A stretch of 64,000 nucleotides of DNA, from positions 248,001 to 312,000 of the forward strand of contig CAXORL010000003.1 of assembly GCA_964211495.1 (NCBI GenBank), given 5' to 3'. The notes below the pieces were generated by a model. That model was not told the DNA's origin. It did no database searches and saw nothing but the letters and a program-made list of their open reading frames with translations. The translations under genes and the position numbers were made by a program. This DNA comes from Faucicola osloensis_B. Its GTDB lineage: Bacteria > Pseudomonadota > Gammaproteobacteria > Pseudomonadales > Moraxellaceae. The number at the start of each line of letters is the position of its first letter. Position 1 is the first letter of the stretch. Shown here one piece after another: positions 19,701 to 27,629 of the stretch.

Positions 19701-21482
19701 ACCGAACAGGGCGGTGAAGAATACACAGTAGCGGGCATTGCTGGCAGTCATAAACTCAATGACAAAGTTAAAGTGGGCGGTACCTACGTAAATAGTAATG
19801 ACCCATTAAACAAGACAGCACTGGCTAGCGCCAATATCGTGGTCAAACTATCGCCCACCTCAAAATTTGTGGCTGAAGCCGCGCATAGCGATCGCACTAC
19901 CAACCCAGAAGATGATACCACCGCCAGTGCATCGGGTGAAACCTCTGGCAGCGCATATCGCTTAGAGCTTGAGCATAGCATCAACAATACCCAGTTACGT
20001 GCTTATCACCAGCAAGCAGATACAGGGTTTTATAACACCGATGCAGTGATTACCGCGGGTCGCAAAGAAAGTGGACTAAAACTACAAAGTCGCGTTGATA
20101 AGCTAGGCTTTATTAAGGCTGAAGCGATCCGCACTGAGGATACCAACAATGGTGGCGTGCGTGATGGTGTATCAGCAAGTATTGAACGCGCACTGAACCG
20201 TATCATAGCACTCGAGCTGGGAATGCGCTATTACCGTGAAACCGACCAACCAGCCAGTGTAACCAGTGCTTCAGCCACACCTTATAGTGGCACCACTGCT
20301 CGCGCTAAAGTTACCGCCCAGTTACCTAAAGGATCCAATGCCTTTGTAGAATATGAGCAAGATATCAAAGAGAGCGACCGCAAAGTTTTGGCATTGGGTG
20401 GTAACTACCAACTTAATGATAAAGCAAGACTTTACGCACGACATGAGCTTATCTCAAGTTTAGGCGGCAATTATGAGCTTAATGACACCCAGCAGCGTAA
20501 TAGTACGGTAGTGGGTATCGATAGCAAGTATGGCAAAGATGCAAGCGTCTTTAGTGAATATCGGGTACGTGATGGTATTTCTGCGCGTGAAGCTGAAGCG
20601 GCATTGGGTTTACGCAATCGTTGGGAAATCAACAAAGGGGTTTTTGTTAATACCAGCTTAGAAAAAGTGCAGGTCCTAGAAGGTAACGACAATACCTCAC
20701 AAGATGCTACGGCTGCTTCTTTAGGTGTTGAGTATCTTGCTAACCCAAACTGGAAAGCCACTGGACGCTTAGAAAAACGATGGGCAACACAGTCAGATAA
20801 TACCCTTAGCGCGTTTGGCTTTGCCTACAAGGTTAATGATGATGTGACTTTGCTCACCAAAAATATATTTAGCCAGGTTAGTAGCAACACCAAAGACACG
20901 GGCGATCGTACTTTAGATCGTTTTCAACTTGGTGCTGCCTACCGTGATGCCGATCAAAATCGCTTTGATGCGTTAGGCAAGTTTGAGTATCGGTATGAAA
21001 ACGATGAAACTGAACTGGACAGCCCTGTCAAACGTGAGGCTTATATCGTCTCTACAGTGGCCAACTATCACCCTGATCAAGACTGGCATTTTTCTGGTCA
21101 ATACGCCATCAAAAAACTCAATGTCGATTTTAACAAGCTTGAATCTAGTGGCATTGTTCAGTTATTAAGTGGTAGAGCCAGTTATGATATAAACCATCGT
21201 TGGGATGCCAGTGTGAGTGCAGGCGTATTATGGGGTGATAATAGCGATGGTAAACGCTGGCTATTAGGCGGTGAAGTCGGCTATTTATTGGCACAAAACC
21301 TATGGTTATCAGCCGGTTACAATTTCTCTGGCTATTCAGATAAAGACTTAACTGACAGTGATACTACCACCCAAGGACCTTATTTGCGCCTGCGCTTTAA
21401 GTTTGATGAAAATTTATTCAATAAAAAACGTCCAATCGCCAATCAGCTTGATGCGACTGACGAACAAATTGCCATCAAATAA
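16701..21482 (+). CDS. Putative outer-membrane barrel protein F with DUF11, SdrD-B-like and Ig-like domains
   Basis: About 1593 aa. GTG 16701 is preferred because AGGTGA (16689-16694) directly abuts ATG 16695, leaving no spacer; GTG 16704 is also possible. The signal peptide ends YSYA near 34. Residues 35-200 form the N-terminal domain shared with A, B and E (INNTASATYNN; loop DTNQNGEFD near 126). A DUF11 domain follows at 205-330, an SdrD/Cna-B-like domain near 338-425 (IIGKVFVDCNKNGIQDNGEQ), then a bacterial Ig/invasin-like region near 638-750. From about 790 to the end, alternating short strands with motifs such as DEYYPVYGDAAAKG and YLRLRFKFDE read as a long outer-membrane beta-barrel with a 20-residue tail. 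It is the only member able to sit in the outer membrane, so it is a natural anchor for the cluster; this is inferred. Confidence 0.78.
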   Translation: MVQIVRKDGCAKATFLLSTLTASILASHYSYAMAPEVDTKINNTASATYNNFGHNPQSTSSNTVDINIAALYAVNLTSAPLQTVEIGKQVVWSNELTNSSNAPVHIKINPLEINGLNNVKVYLDTNQNGEFDNNDQIVDQTILLQPGQKVGIWVVATTALDLTDNQQLNLPISAYIIESPDSSINAQATNLVRVVIPKKSVLFVKKSASVSSAEIGDFADYTITVANRSNNNADNVSMTDTLPRGFIYTVGSMRVNGIKVADPAGGKGPYLKLGVGSLKPNTEIKVQYRVQIGPNALNGDGINRVQAKDEGGQTSNEASAKIDVRPGALIQDGFIIGKVFVDCNKNGIQDNGEQGVPGVRLYLEDGSFIVTDREGKYDFYGISAKTHVLKLDRTTLPAQSKLRLISNRQAGDAGSRFVDLRRGELHRADFAIVDTDDNNSESCNQSLLEQVAERKKKIEQDNISLEQVIRADLTTDPLNYVVSDVRGQPASGCISAEGVSSNCNVELTKTARNQLSRISIEPVAAIKTLNLEQTLEEAPNNSLQILNLTDGQILPINQATIQIKGMAGTQLQLWVNGQEVPESRIGKKAVLADSQVAGFDYIGVPLAIGKNQIEVRQLDMMGNIRATRAITVIAPDNLSKISVDSPKQDVPANGSDVYQAVVKVVDQFGTPVSSRTPVTLNSTIGTIQIKDVNPDQTGIQTFIEGGSLLVPIQSPSQPGEGVLEVESGSYHANQRVQFLPDLRPLLVAGIVEGRINFKTFDPKNLSQVDSRDGFEEELYEIADSDKHKQSAHGRVALFLKGKVKGEYLLTLSYDSDKSKGQRLFRDIRPDEYYPVYGDAAAKGFDAQSTSKLYVRVDKGRSYALYGDYATRIEHDEGISLGQYNRSLTGLSVNVENDQNKVTAFAAKTTATQVTNEQRGLGITGPYSLGKVDTDSVLRNSEKVEVIIRDRNNPGLIISRTLLTRFSDYEVDTDSNSIFLKNAIPSVDSDLNPVYLRVTTETEQGGEEYTVAGIAGSHKLNDKVKVGGTYVNSNDPLNKTALASANIVVKLSPTSKFVAEAAHSDRTTNPEDDTTASASGETSGSAYRLELEHSINNTQLRAYHQQADTGFYNTDAVITAGRKESGLKLQSRVDKLGFIKAEAIRTEDTNNGGVRDGVSASIERALNRIIALELGMRYYRETDQPASVTSASATPYSGTTARAKVTAQLPKGSNAFVEYEQDIKESDRKVLALGGNYQLNDKARLYARHELISSLGGNYELNDTQQRNSTVVGIDSKYGKDASVFSEYRVRDGISAREAEAALGLRNRWEINKGVFVNTSLEKVQVLEGNDNTSQDATAASLGVEYLANPNWKATGRLEKRWATQSDNTLSAFGFAYKVNDDVTLLTKNIFSQVSSNTKDTGDRTLDRFQLGAAYRDADQNRFDALGKFEYRYENDETELDSPVKREAYIVSTVANYHPDQDWHFSGQYAIKKLNVDFNKLESSGIVQLLSGRASYDINHRWDASVSAGVLWGDNSDGKRWLLGGEVGYLLAQNLWLSAGYNFSGYSDKDLTDSDTTTQGPYLRLRFKFDENLFNKKRPIANQLDATDEQIAIK

Positions 21483-21510
21483 TTGTTAAGGTAAAAAGTG
21501 CCCAACACAA

Positions 21511-21543
21511 AGCGGACAACGATGATACGTTGTCCGTTTTACA
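21511..21543 (+). terminator. Rho-independent terminator after gene F
   Basis: Perfect 9-base stem CGGACAACG/CGTTGTCCG with a 6-base loop, followed by TTTTAC. It closes the DUF11 cluster cleanly. Confidence 0.85.
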
Positions 21544-21647
21544 TTTGGCCTAGCGTTGGTTTTAGTATTTTATAGGACTAGTTCACTTATTGATAATTGA
21601 TTATGGATTACTGCATCTACCAGTATCAATGAGTGTTTGACTGGTGA

Positions 21648-22373
21648 CTAGCCCGCGCTTGATTTATGCTTTATTAATCTATTTATTTTGTTTAATAAAT
21701 ACATTATAACAGCGGGTAACACAAACAGAATCAATAACCATTGATCACCTTTGCGACGCCTGGCCGCGATGGCTTGAACGCCTTTATCATAATCAGCAAT
21801 GCTATAAAGCGCTTGGTCGGCCACCCTCATCTCATAGACGATAAACCCATACGGGTAGTCCTCAGCATAGTGAATGCTGGCCGTATGTCCAGCCAACGGG
21901 TAGGCTTTTGGGCAACTTGAATGATAACCGTCGGTTTCCAAACAGCGAAAGCGCTTGCCATTTAACACCAAAAACTCATCACGGCTGCTGCCCGATTTGC
22001 CTTGGGCAAATACCAATTCGGTGGGTTGTTTGGGGACTGTAGCGGTGATGGTTTGCCAGTCTTTTTGTTCAAGTGGCGTGTCAGTGATGGAGAAAAAATG
22101 GGCAATAGCGATGGCCATCAAGGCAATAACGGCATGGCTGGTGAAAAACACCCTTAAGCTTGGCAGGTCTTTGGGCGATTTTGCAGCATAGCCAACCACC
22201 ATAGAAAATGTGATTACGGCAATGATACCAACGGCCAATAAGTAATTGGGCGCAACATAAAAAGCGATGATGACGGCTGCGACATTATAAAGCTTGGCAA
22301 TCGTGACCAGTATTGGGTATAAGTTATTGGCCATATTACTAACTAAATTTGGGTTCGCTTTATCCTTCCACAA
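21648..22373 (-). CDS. Uncharacterised membrane protein
   Basis: 241 aa from a TTG codon; an ATG at residue 14 (first base 22334) is an alternative, and neither has a good ribosome binding site. Hydrophobic segments lie near residues 27-43, 46-63 and 75-95, then a soluble region of about 110 residues with two cysteines (FRCLETDGYHSSCPKAY) and a last membrane segment near 212-227. The soluble part between membrane segments is probably periplasmic, where the cysteines could pair. I do not recognise the family. It is divergent from metH and stands alone after the cluster terminator. Confidence 0.6.
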   Translation of the reverse strand: MWKDKANPNLVSNMANNLYPILVTIAKLYNVAAVIIAFYVAPNYLLAVGIIAVITFSMVVGYAAKSPKDLPSLRVFFTSHAVIALMAIAIAHFFSITDTPLEQKDWQTITATVPKQPTELVFAQGKSGSSRDEFLVLNGKRFRCLETDGYHSSCPKAYPLAGHTASIHYAEDYPYGFIVYEMRVADQALYSIADYDKGVQAIAARRRKGDQWLLILFVLPAVIMYLLNKINRLIKHKSSAG

Positions 22374-22382
22374 TAGGCCGTC

Positions 22383-22422
22383 CGGCTCAAGTTAAATTTT
22401 TTGTAAACTTTCACTTGAGCCG
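22383..22422. repeat. Perfect inverted repeat in the metH upstream region
   Basis: CGGCTCAAGT (22383-22392) and ACTTGAGCCG (22413-22422) are perfect inverted copies separated by 20 AT-rich bases. They lie between the divergent starts of the membrane protein and metH, upstream of the metH -10 box. This could be an operator or a stem in the leader of the divergent gene. Confidence 0.65.
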
Positions 22423-22459
22423 CTTATTCCACAAATCTAACGATTGAGCGGCGACAAAA

Positions 22460-22468
22460 TGTTATAAT
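22460..22468 (+). promoter_or_regulatory. Extended -10 promoter of metH
   Basis: TGTTATAAT is a perfect extended -10 element (TGn plus TATAAT) about 50 bases before the metH start codon. No good -35 box is seen at 17 bases, which is typical of extended -10 promoters. Confidence 0.6.
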
Positions 22469-22518
22469 CGACTTATTAACAGATACCTATGACAATTTGA
22501 ATCAGGACAAGCCTTTCG

Positions 22519-25500
22519 ATGAGCATTAGTACCAGTAACGCACCTACCAGTCACAAACCGCACGACCCAGCCAATTTTCGACTCACACCCCCTGCCAATT
22601 TTCCTTTTAAAGCCATACAAGCGACCAATAAAGTCCGTTTAGCTGACCTGTTAAAGCAGCGGATTTTGTTCCTTGACGGGGCGATGGGGACAGAAATCCA
22701 AAACTATAAACTGGAAGAGAAAGACTACCGTGGTGAGCGATTTGCCAACTTTGGACGTGACGTCAAAGGCAACAATGATTTATTGGTATTGACCCAGCCG
22801 CATATTATCCGTGATATTCACCGCTCGTATCTTGAGGCAGGCGCAGATATCATTGAAACCAACAGTTTTAATGGCACGCAAATTTCGATGGCAGACTACG
22901 GCATGGAAAATCTCGTTTATGAGATTAACAAATCCGCTGCCGCCCTCGCTCGTCAAGTGTGTGATGAGGTCACTGCGACAAACCCAGACAAACCTCGGTT
23001 TGTCGCAGGCGTGATTGGTCCCACCTCTCGCACTTGCTCGATTTCACCCGATGTCAATGACCCAGCCTTTCGTAACGTCACCTTTGATGAACTTGTTGAT
23101 AACTACACTGAGTCGACTTATGCTCTGATTGAAGGCGGTGCGGACATCATCTTGATAGAAACCGTATTTGATACCCTAAACGCTAAAGCAGCGATTTTTG
23201 CGGTGACGGGCGTGTTCGAGACCATTGGGTTTGAATTGCCGATTATGATTTCGGGCACCATTACCGATGCGTCGGGACGTACGCTGTCAGGGCAAACTGC
23301 CGAAGCATTTTATAATTCAATCCGCCACGCTAAGCCGATTTCGATTGGGTTTAACTGTGCACTGGGCGCAGATGCGTTAAAACCGCATATCAAAACCTTG
23401 TCGGATGTGTGCGAAACTTTTGTGTCCGCTCACCCCAATGCAGGCTTGCCCAACGAGTTTGGCGAATATGACGAAACGCCTGAGCAAACTGCCACCATGG
23501 TTGCCGACTATGCCAAATCTGGCTTGGTCAATATCGTGGGCGGCTGCTGTGGTACCACGCCCAAACATATCGCCAAAATTGTCGAGATGACATCACCCTT
23601 TGCCCCACGCCAACTGCCAGACTACAAACCAGCTTGCCGATTGTCGGGACTCGAAGCATTCAACATCACCCGTGACAGCCTGTTTGTCAATGTCGGTGAA
23701 CGTACCAATGTCACAGGTTCAAAGAAATTTTTGCGTCTCATCAAAAACGAAGAATACACCGAAGCGCTCGACGTAGCTCGTGACCAAGTCGAAGGCGGTG
23801 CCCAAGTCGTTGATATCAACATGGATGAAGCCATGCTAGATAGTAAGGCGGCGATGATTCACTTTGTCAATTTGGTCGCCAGTGAGCCAGATATCAGCCG
23901 TGTACCGCTGATGATTGACTCGTCAAAATGGGACATCATCGAAGCGGGTCTTAAATGCACCCAAGGCAAATCTGTGGTCAATTCGATATCGTTAAAAGAA
24001 GGCAAAACAGAGTTTGTGCAAAAAGCCAAGCTATGCCAGCGTTATGGGGCGGCGATTATCGTCATGGCGTTCGATGAAGACGGACAGGCGGACAGCTTTG
24101 AGCGTAAAATCCAAATCTGCAAACGCTCATACGATATTTTGGTTGATGAAATCGGTTTTCCAAGTGAAGACATCATCTTCGACCCCAATATTTTTGCCGT
24201 CGCCACGGGGATTGAAGAGCATAACAACTACGGCTTAGACTTTATCAATGCCACCCGATGGATTACCGATAATTTGCCCAACGCCATGGTCTCAGGCGGT
24301 GTGTCCAATGTGTCGTTCTCATTTCGCGGCAATCCCATTCGTGAAGCCATTCACGCCGTGTTCTTGTACCATGCTATCAAAAACGGCATGACCATGGGGA
24401 TTGTCAACCCCGCCATGCTAGAGCTGTATGACGATATCGAGCCAGATGCTAGAAACGCCATTGAAGACGTGATTTTGAACCGCAACCAAGGCGAGTCAGG
24501 TCAAGATGCCACTGACCACTTGATGCAAGTGGCAGAAAACTATTTAAGCGGTAAGAAAAAAGACAGCACCGTCGATTTGTCATGGCGTGAATTGCCCGTA
24601 GAAAAACGCATTGAACACGCGCTAGTCAAAGGGGTAACCACCTATATCAATGAAGACACTGAAGAAGCACGGCTAAAATTCCCCCGTCCCTTAGACGTCA
24701 TCGAAGGACCTTTGATGGACGGTATGAATGTGGTCGGTGACTTGTTTGGGGCAGGCAAAATGTTCCTACCGCAAGTGGTAAAATCCGCCCGTGTGATGAA
24801 GCAAGCGGTGGCATGGCTTAATCCGTATATCGAAAAAGAAAAAATTGCAGGCGAAACCAAAGGCAAAGTGCTCATGGCAACGGTGAAAGGCGATGTGCAT
24901 GACATCGGCAAAAACATCGTCGGCGTGGTGCTCGGCTGTAATGGCTATGACATCATCGACTTGGGTGTGATGGTGCCTTGTGAAAAAATCCTACAAGTCG
25001 CCAAAGATGAAAACGTCGATATCATCGGCTTGTCAGGCTTGATTACCCCAAGCCTTGATGAAATGGTATATGTCGCCAAACAAATGCAGGAGCAAGGCTT
25101 TAATCTGCCCCTACTGATTGGCGGTGCGACGACTTCAAAGGCCCATACCGCGGTAAAAATCGAGCCTAATTATCAAAACGATGCGGTTGTCTATGTTGCC
25201 GATGCCAGCCGCGCAGTGGGCGTAGCGACGACTTTACTATCCAAAGAAAAACGCGTCGATTTTATCAGTGAGCTGCGTCAAGAGTATGGCGAAGTCCGTG
25301 AACGCCTTGCCAATCGCCAACCCAAAGCGGCGAAGCTATCGTATGCCGAATCGATTGAACAAGGTTTCCAATACGACTGGGCAAACTACACGCCGCCTAA
25401 GCCCAACCAATTGGGACAAGTCATTTTGGACGATTATCCGTTACAAAATTTATTGCCTTATATCGACTGGACGCCTTTCTTTATCTCTTGGGGATTGGTC

Positions 25501-26286
25501 GGCAAATATCCCAAAATCTTTGATGATAACATCGTCGGGGAGGAAGCCAAAGACTTATTCGGCAATGCCCAAGCCATGATTGACAAATTAATCAAGGAAA
25601 AATTGGTCACAGCTAAAGCGGTGTTTAAACTGAGCCCTGCCCAACGCCCAAGCTCAGACACAGTGCAGGTACTCGATGAGCAAGGCAATGTCACGCATAC
25701 CTTTGAGCATTTACGCCAGCAATCTGATAAAGCCAGTGGTAAACCTAATTACAGCCTAGCGGATTTTATCAGTCCTGAAAAAACCGATTATCTCGGTGGT
25801 TTTACGGTGTCATTGTTTGGCGCAGAAGCACTTGCCAATGACTATAAAGCCAAAGGCGATGATTATAGTGCCATCATGGTACAGGCGCTTTGCGACCGCT
25901 TTGCTGAAGCATTTGCTGAGCATTTGCATGAGTTGATTCGTAAACAGTATTGGGGCTACCAAGCCGCCGAGCACTTGACCAATGAAGAGCTAATTAAAGA
26001 AAAATATGTCGGTATTCGCCCTGCCCCGGGTTATCCTGCCTGCCCTGACCATACCGAAAAAGGCAAGCTGTTTGACTGGCTTGATACCACCAACGCCATT
26101 GGGACGTATTTGACGGAAAGCTATGCCATGTACCCTGCCTCTAGCGTGAGTGGATTTTATTATAGTCACCCAAAGAGTGATTATTTTAATGTCGGTAAAA
26201 TCAGTCAAGACCAGCTTGAAGATTATGCTAGCCGTAAGGGTTGGGATAAAGCTACAGCAGAAAAATGGCTAAATCCGAATTTGTAA
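22519..26286 (+). CDS. metH: Cobalamin-dependent methionine synthase
   Basis: 1255-aa cytoplasmic enzyme that moves a methyl group from methyltetrahydrofolate to homocysteine through methylcobalamin. Four modules are visible: homocysteine domain (GAMGTEIQNY near 55; zinc cysteines in FNCALG near 279 and GGCCGTTP near 343-344), pterin domain (NVGERTNVTGSKKF near 393; DINMDEAMLDS), cobalamin domain with the cofactor-ligand motif DVHDIGKNIVG (His near 794) and GLSGLITPSLDEM, and the reactivation domain with the SAM motif RPAPGYPACPDH near 1167. It is slightly longer than the usual approximately 1230 aa because of an N-terminal extension of about 30 residues. All key residues are present, so it should be active given cobalamin. 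It stands alone between its own promoter and terminator. Confidence 0.98.
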   Translation: MSISTSNAPTSHKPHDPANFRLTPPANFPFKAIQATNKVRLADLLKQRILFLDGAMGTEIQNYKLEEKDYRGERFANFGRDVKGNNDLLVLTQPHIIRDIHRSYLEAGADIIETNSFNGTQISMADYGMENLVYEINKSAAALARQVCDEVTATNPDKPRFVAGVIGPTSRTCSISPDVNDPAFRNVTFDELVDNYTESTYALIEGGADIILIETVFDTLNAKAAIFAVTGVFETIGFELPIMISGTITDASGRTLSGQTAEAFYNSIRHAKPISIGFNCALGADALKPHIKTLSDVCETFVSAHPNAGLPNEFGEYDETPEQTATMVADYAKSGLVNIVGGCCGTTPKHIAKIVEMTSPFAPRQLPDYKPACRLSGLEAFNITRDSLFVNVGERTNVTGSKKFLRLIKNEEYTEALDVARDQVEGGAQVVDINMDEAMLDSKAAMIHFVNLVASEPDISRVPLMIDSSKWDIIEAGLKCTQGKSVVNSISLKEGKTEFVQKAKLCQRYGAAIIVMAFDEDGQADSFERKIQICKRSYDILVDEIGFPSEDIIFDPNIFAVATGIEEHNNYGLDFINATRWITDNLPNAMVSGGVSNVSFSFRGNPIREAIHAVFLYHAIKNGMTMGIVNPAMLELYDDIEPDARNAIEDVILNRNQGESGQDATDHLMQVAENYLSGKKKDSTVDLSWRELPVEKRIEHALVKGVTTYINEDTEEARLKFPRPLDVIEGPLMDGMNVVGDLFGAGKMFLPQVVKSARVMKQAVAWLNPYIEKEKIAGETKGKVLMATVKGDVHDIGKNIVGVVLGCNGYDIIDLGVMVPCEKILQVAKDENVDIIGLSGLITPSLDEMVYVAKQMQEQGFNLPLLIGGATTSKAHTAVKIEPNYQNDAVVYVADASRAVGVATTLLSKEKRVDFISELRQEYGEVRERLANRQPKAAKLSYAESIEQGFQYDWANYTPPKPNQLGQVILDDYPLQNLLPYIDWTPFFISWGLVGKYPKIFDDNIVGEEAKDLFGNAQAMIDKLIKEKLVTAKAVFKLSPAQRPSSDTVQVLDEQGNVTHTFEHLRQQSDKASGKPNYSLADFISPEKTDYLGGFTVSLFGAEALANDYKAKGDDYSAIMVQALCDRFAEAFAEHLHELIRKQYWGYQAAEHLTNEELIKEKYVGIRPAPGYPACPDHTEKGKLFDWLDTTNAIGTYLTESYAMYPASSVSGFYYSHPKSDYFNVGKISQDQLEDYASRKGWDKATAEKWLNPNL

Positions 26287-26306
26287 TTTGAATAACTTTT
26301 TAAAGT

Positions 26307-26340
26307 AAAAAACGACAATCTCATGGTTGTCGTTTTTTTT
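26307..26340 (+). terminator. Rho-independent terminator after metH
   Basis: AAAACGACAA, an 8-base loop and TTGTCGTTTT form a perfect stem followed by a T-run. The A-rich left arm may also terminate the reverse strand. Confidence 0.85.
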
Positions 26341-26351
26341 ATCGCTTGGTG

Positions 26352-26753
26352 TTAATTAGAACAAATATCTAATCTATTGTCTTTGGTTTTATAACACCAT
26401 AGCGGATCTTTGGCTTTGTCCATTTGTTGATTCGATAAAATACGTAGCGTTTTACTATTCCGTGAGTATTCAACTACCTCTTTGGTTTTACTATCAGTTT
26501 CATAGTAGACAGTCGGATAATCTTCCGACATGGTACTGGTTTCAAAGTGATAGGAATTTTTACCGATTTGTAAAATGGTATACATACCTCCTGCACCACC
26601 ACCCGTTTTTATAACGCAGCTTTGTTTAGCTTTTAATTGATTGTTTTTAAAAATATAACAAGTCCCAGTTTGGTCAGGATTTTCATAGGCAAAACTTGCT
26701 GATGATAGCAAGGTTAGTGCAATCAGTGACAACAATTTTAATAACTTGTTCAT
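26352..26753 (-). CDS. Small exported protein of unknown function
   Basis: 133 aa with a textbook signal peptide (two lysines, then LLSLIALTLLSSASFA, cleavage near 22). The mature part of about 110 residues contains four cysteines (near CYIF, SCVIK, LWCYK and DICSN), consistent with two disulphides in the periplasm. Beta-rich, no transmembrane segment, no recognised motif. It lies 34 bases downstream of the SIMPL gene in the same orientation, so probably co-transcribed with it. Confidence 0.65.
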   Translation of the reverse strand: MNKLLKLLSLIALTLLSSASFAYENPDQTGTCYIFKNNQLKAKQSCVIKTGGGAGGMYTILQIGKNSYHFETSTMSEDYPTVYYETDSKTKEVVEYSRNSKTLRILSNQQMDKAKDPLWCYKTKDNRLDICSN

Positions 26754-26787
26754 AAAATTTTCTTTTTAAAGCTCAGAAATAATTCGA

Positions 26788-27570
26788 TTATTGCTCAATC
26801 GCATAATCAATGGTAACAACGAGTCGCACCAATTTATCCACGCCATCTTTATCATACGTCCCACCATAATCCGAGTCATCGGTATCAGGGTTATGCGCAT
26901 CCAAAATATTAAATGACCCTTGCGACGCTGAGCGCATCACCCCCACTTTGGCATGACCGGTTTTGGCAAATTCTTCGGCGCGTTTGTTGGCATCATCAGT
27001 GGCTTTAGCAATCAAATCATGCTTGATTTTCTCAAGGTCATTGAGCAGATATTGCGGCTTTTCAAACGTCACTGATTCATGGCTGATACGATAATTTTGC
27101 ACTTGAGCGAGCATGTTGGTGATTTTATTGAGTTCTTGACTGCTAATTGACAGCGTTTGGGTAGCTTTATAGCCATTTTGGCGGGTGCGGGTTTGTCCCT
27201 GCTCATCCACATAGTCTTCATTATACGGCTCAACGCTGATGGGCGTGACATTTTGACTAGATACGCTAAAACCTTTGCTTGCCACAAACTGCTGCAGCGC
27301 TTTAAAGTCATTTTTACCATTGGCGAGCGCACCTGCATAGTCTTGTCCCCAAGCGCTGACACCCATTTGGATTTGGGCAAGATTGGCTTTGTAAGGGGCT
27401 TCCGCCAAGCCTTTAACGGTAATCGTGCCAGACTGTTTTAGATTCTTAAACTGCGTGCCCAGTACAAATGCCGCGGCGATGAGACCGAGTGCCAAAATAA
27501 TGCCAAAGATAATCAGCGGTAATGAGTTTTTATTATCGGTTTGTAGCGGTGGCGTAGGTAAATTACTCAT
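26788..27570 (-). CDS. SIMPL (DUF541) domain protein
   Basis: 260 aa. One N-terminal membrane anchor (about 15-37, LIIFGIILALGLIAAAFVLG) followed by a periplasmic SIMPL domain: GTITVKGLAEAPYKANLAQIQMG near 47-70, a central helical part (DLEKIKHDLIAKATDDANKRAEEFA) and a beta-rich C-terminal part ending LVRLVVTIDYAIEQ. SIMPL proteins are widespread periplasmic proteins linked to envelope stress or oxidative damage, but their biochemical role is poorly known. Full length for the family. It sits downstream of the tgpA operon with a 59-base gap, so read-through is possible. Confidence 0.85.
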   Translation of the reverse strand: MSNLPTPPLQTDNKNSLPLIIFGIILALGLIAAAFVLGTQFKNLKQSGTITVKGLAEAPYKANLAQIQMGVSAWGQDYAGALANGKNDFKALQQFVASKGFSVSSQNVTPISVEPYNEDYVDEQGQTRTRQNGYKATQTLSISSQELNKITNMLAQVQNYRISHESVTFEKPQYLLNDLEKIKHDLIAKATDDANKRAEEFAKTGHAKVGVMRSASQGSFNILDAHNPDTDDSDYGGTYDKDGVDKLVRLVVTIDYAIEQ

Positions 27571-27629
27571 CTCTCGTGAACCCTATACTTATTTATATCC
27601 TATAGAGTATAGCAAACAAATATTGAATA

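Noticed and set aside
2879..21482. Reading the DUF11 cluster as a chaperone-usher fimbrial operon
   Set aside because: There is no PapD-like chaperone, no usher plug/middle-domain signature and no pilin donor-strand motif that I can see; the barrel lies at the C-terminus of a multi-domain protein.
22423..22518. Cobalamin riboswitch upstream of metH
   Set aside because: The leader after the -10 box is only about 50 bases, too short for the riboswitch, and no B12-box-like sequence is seen.
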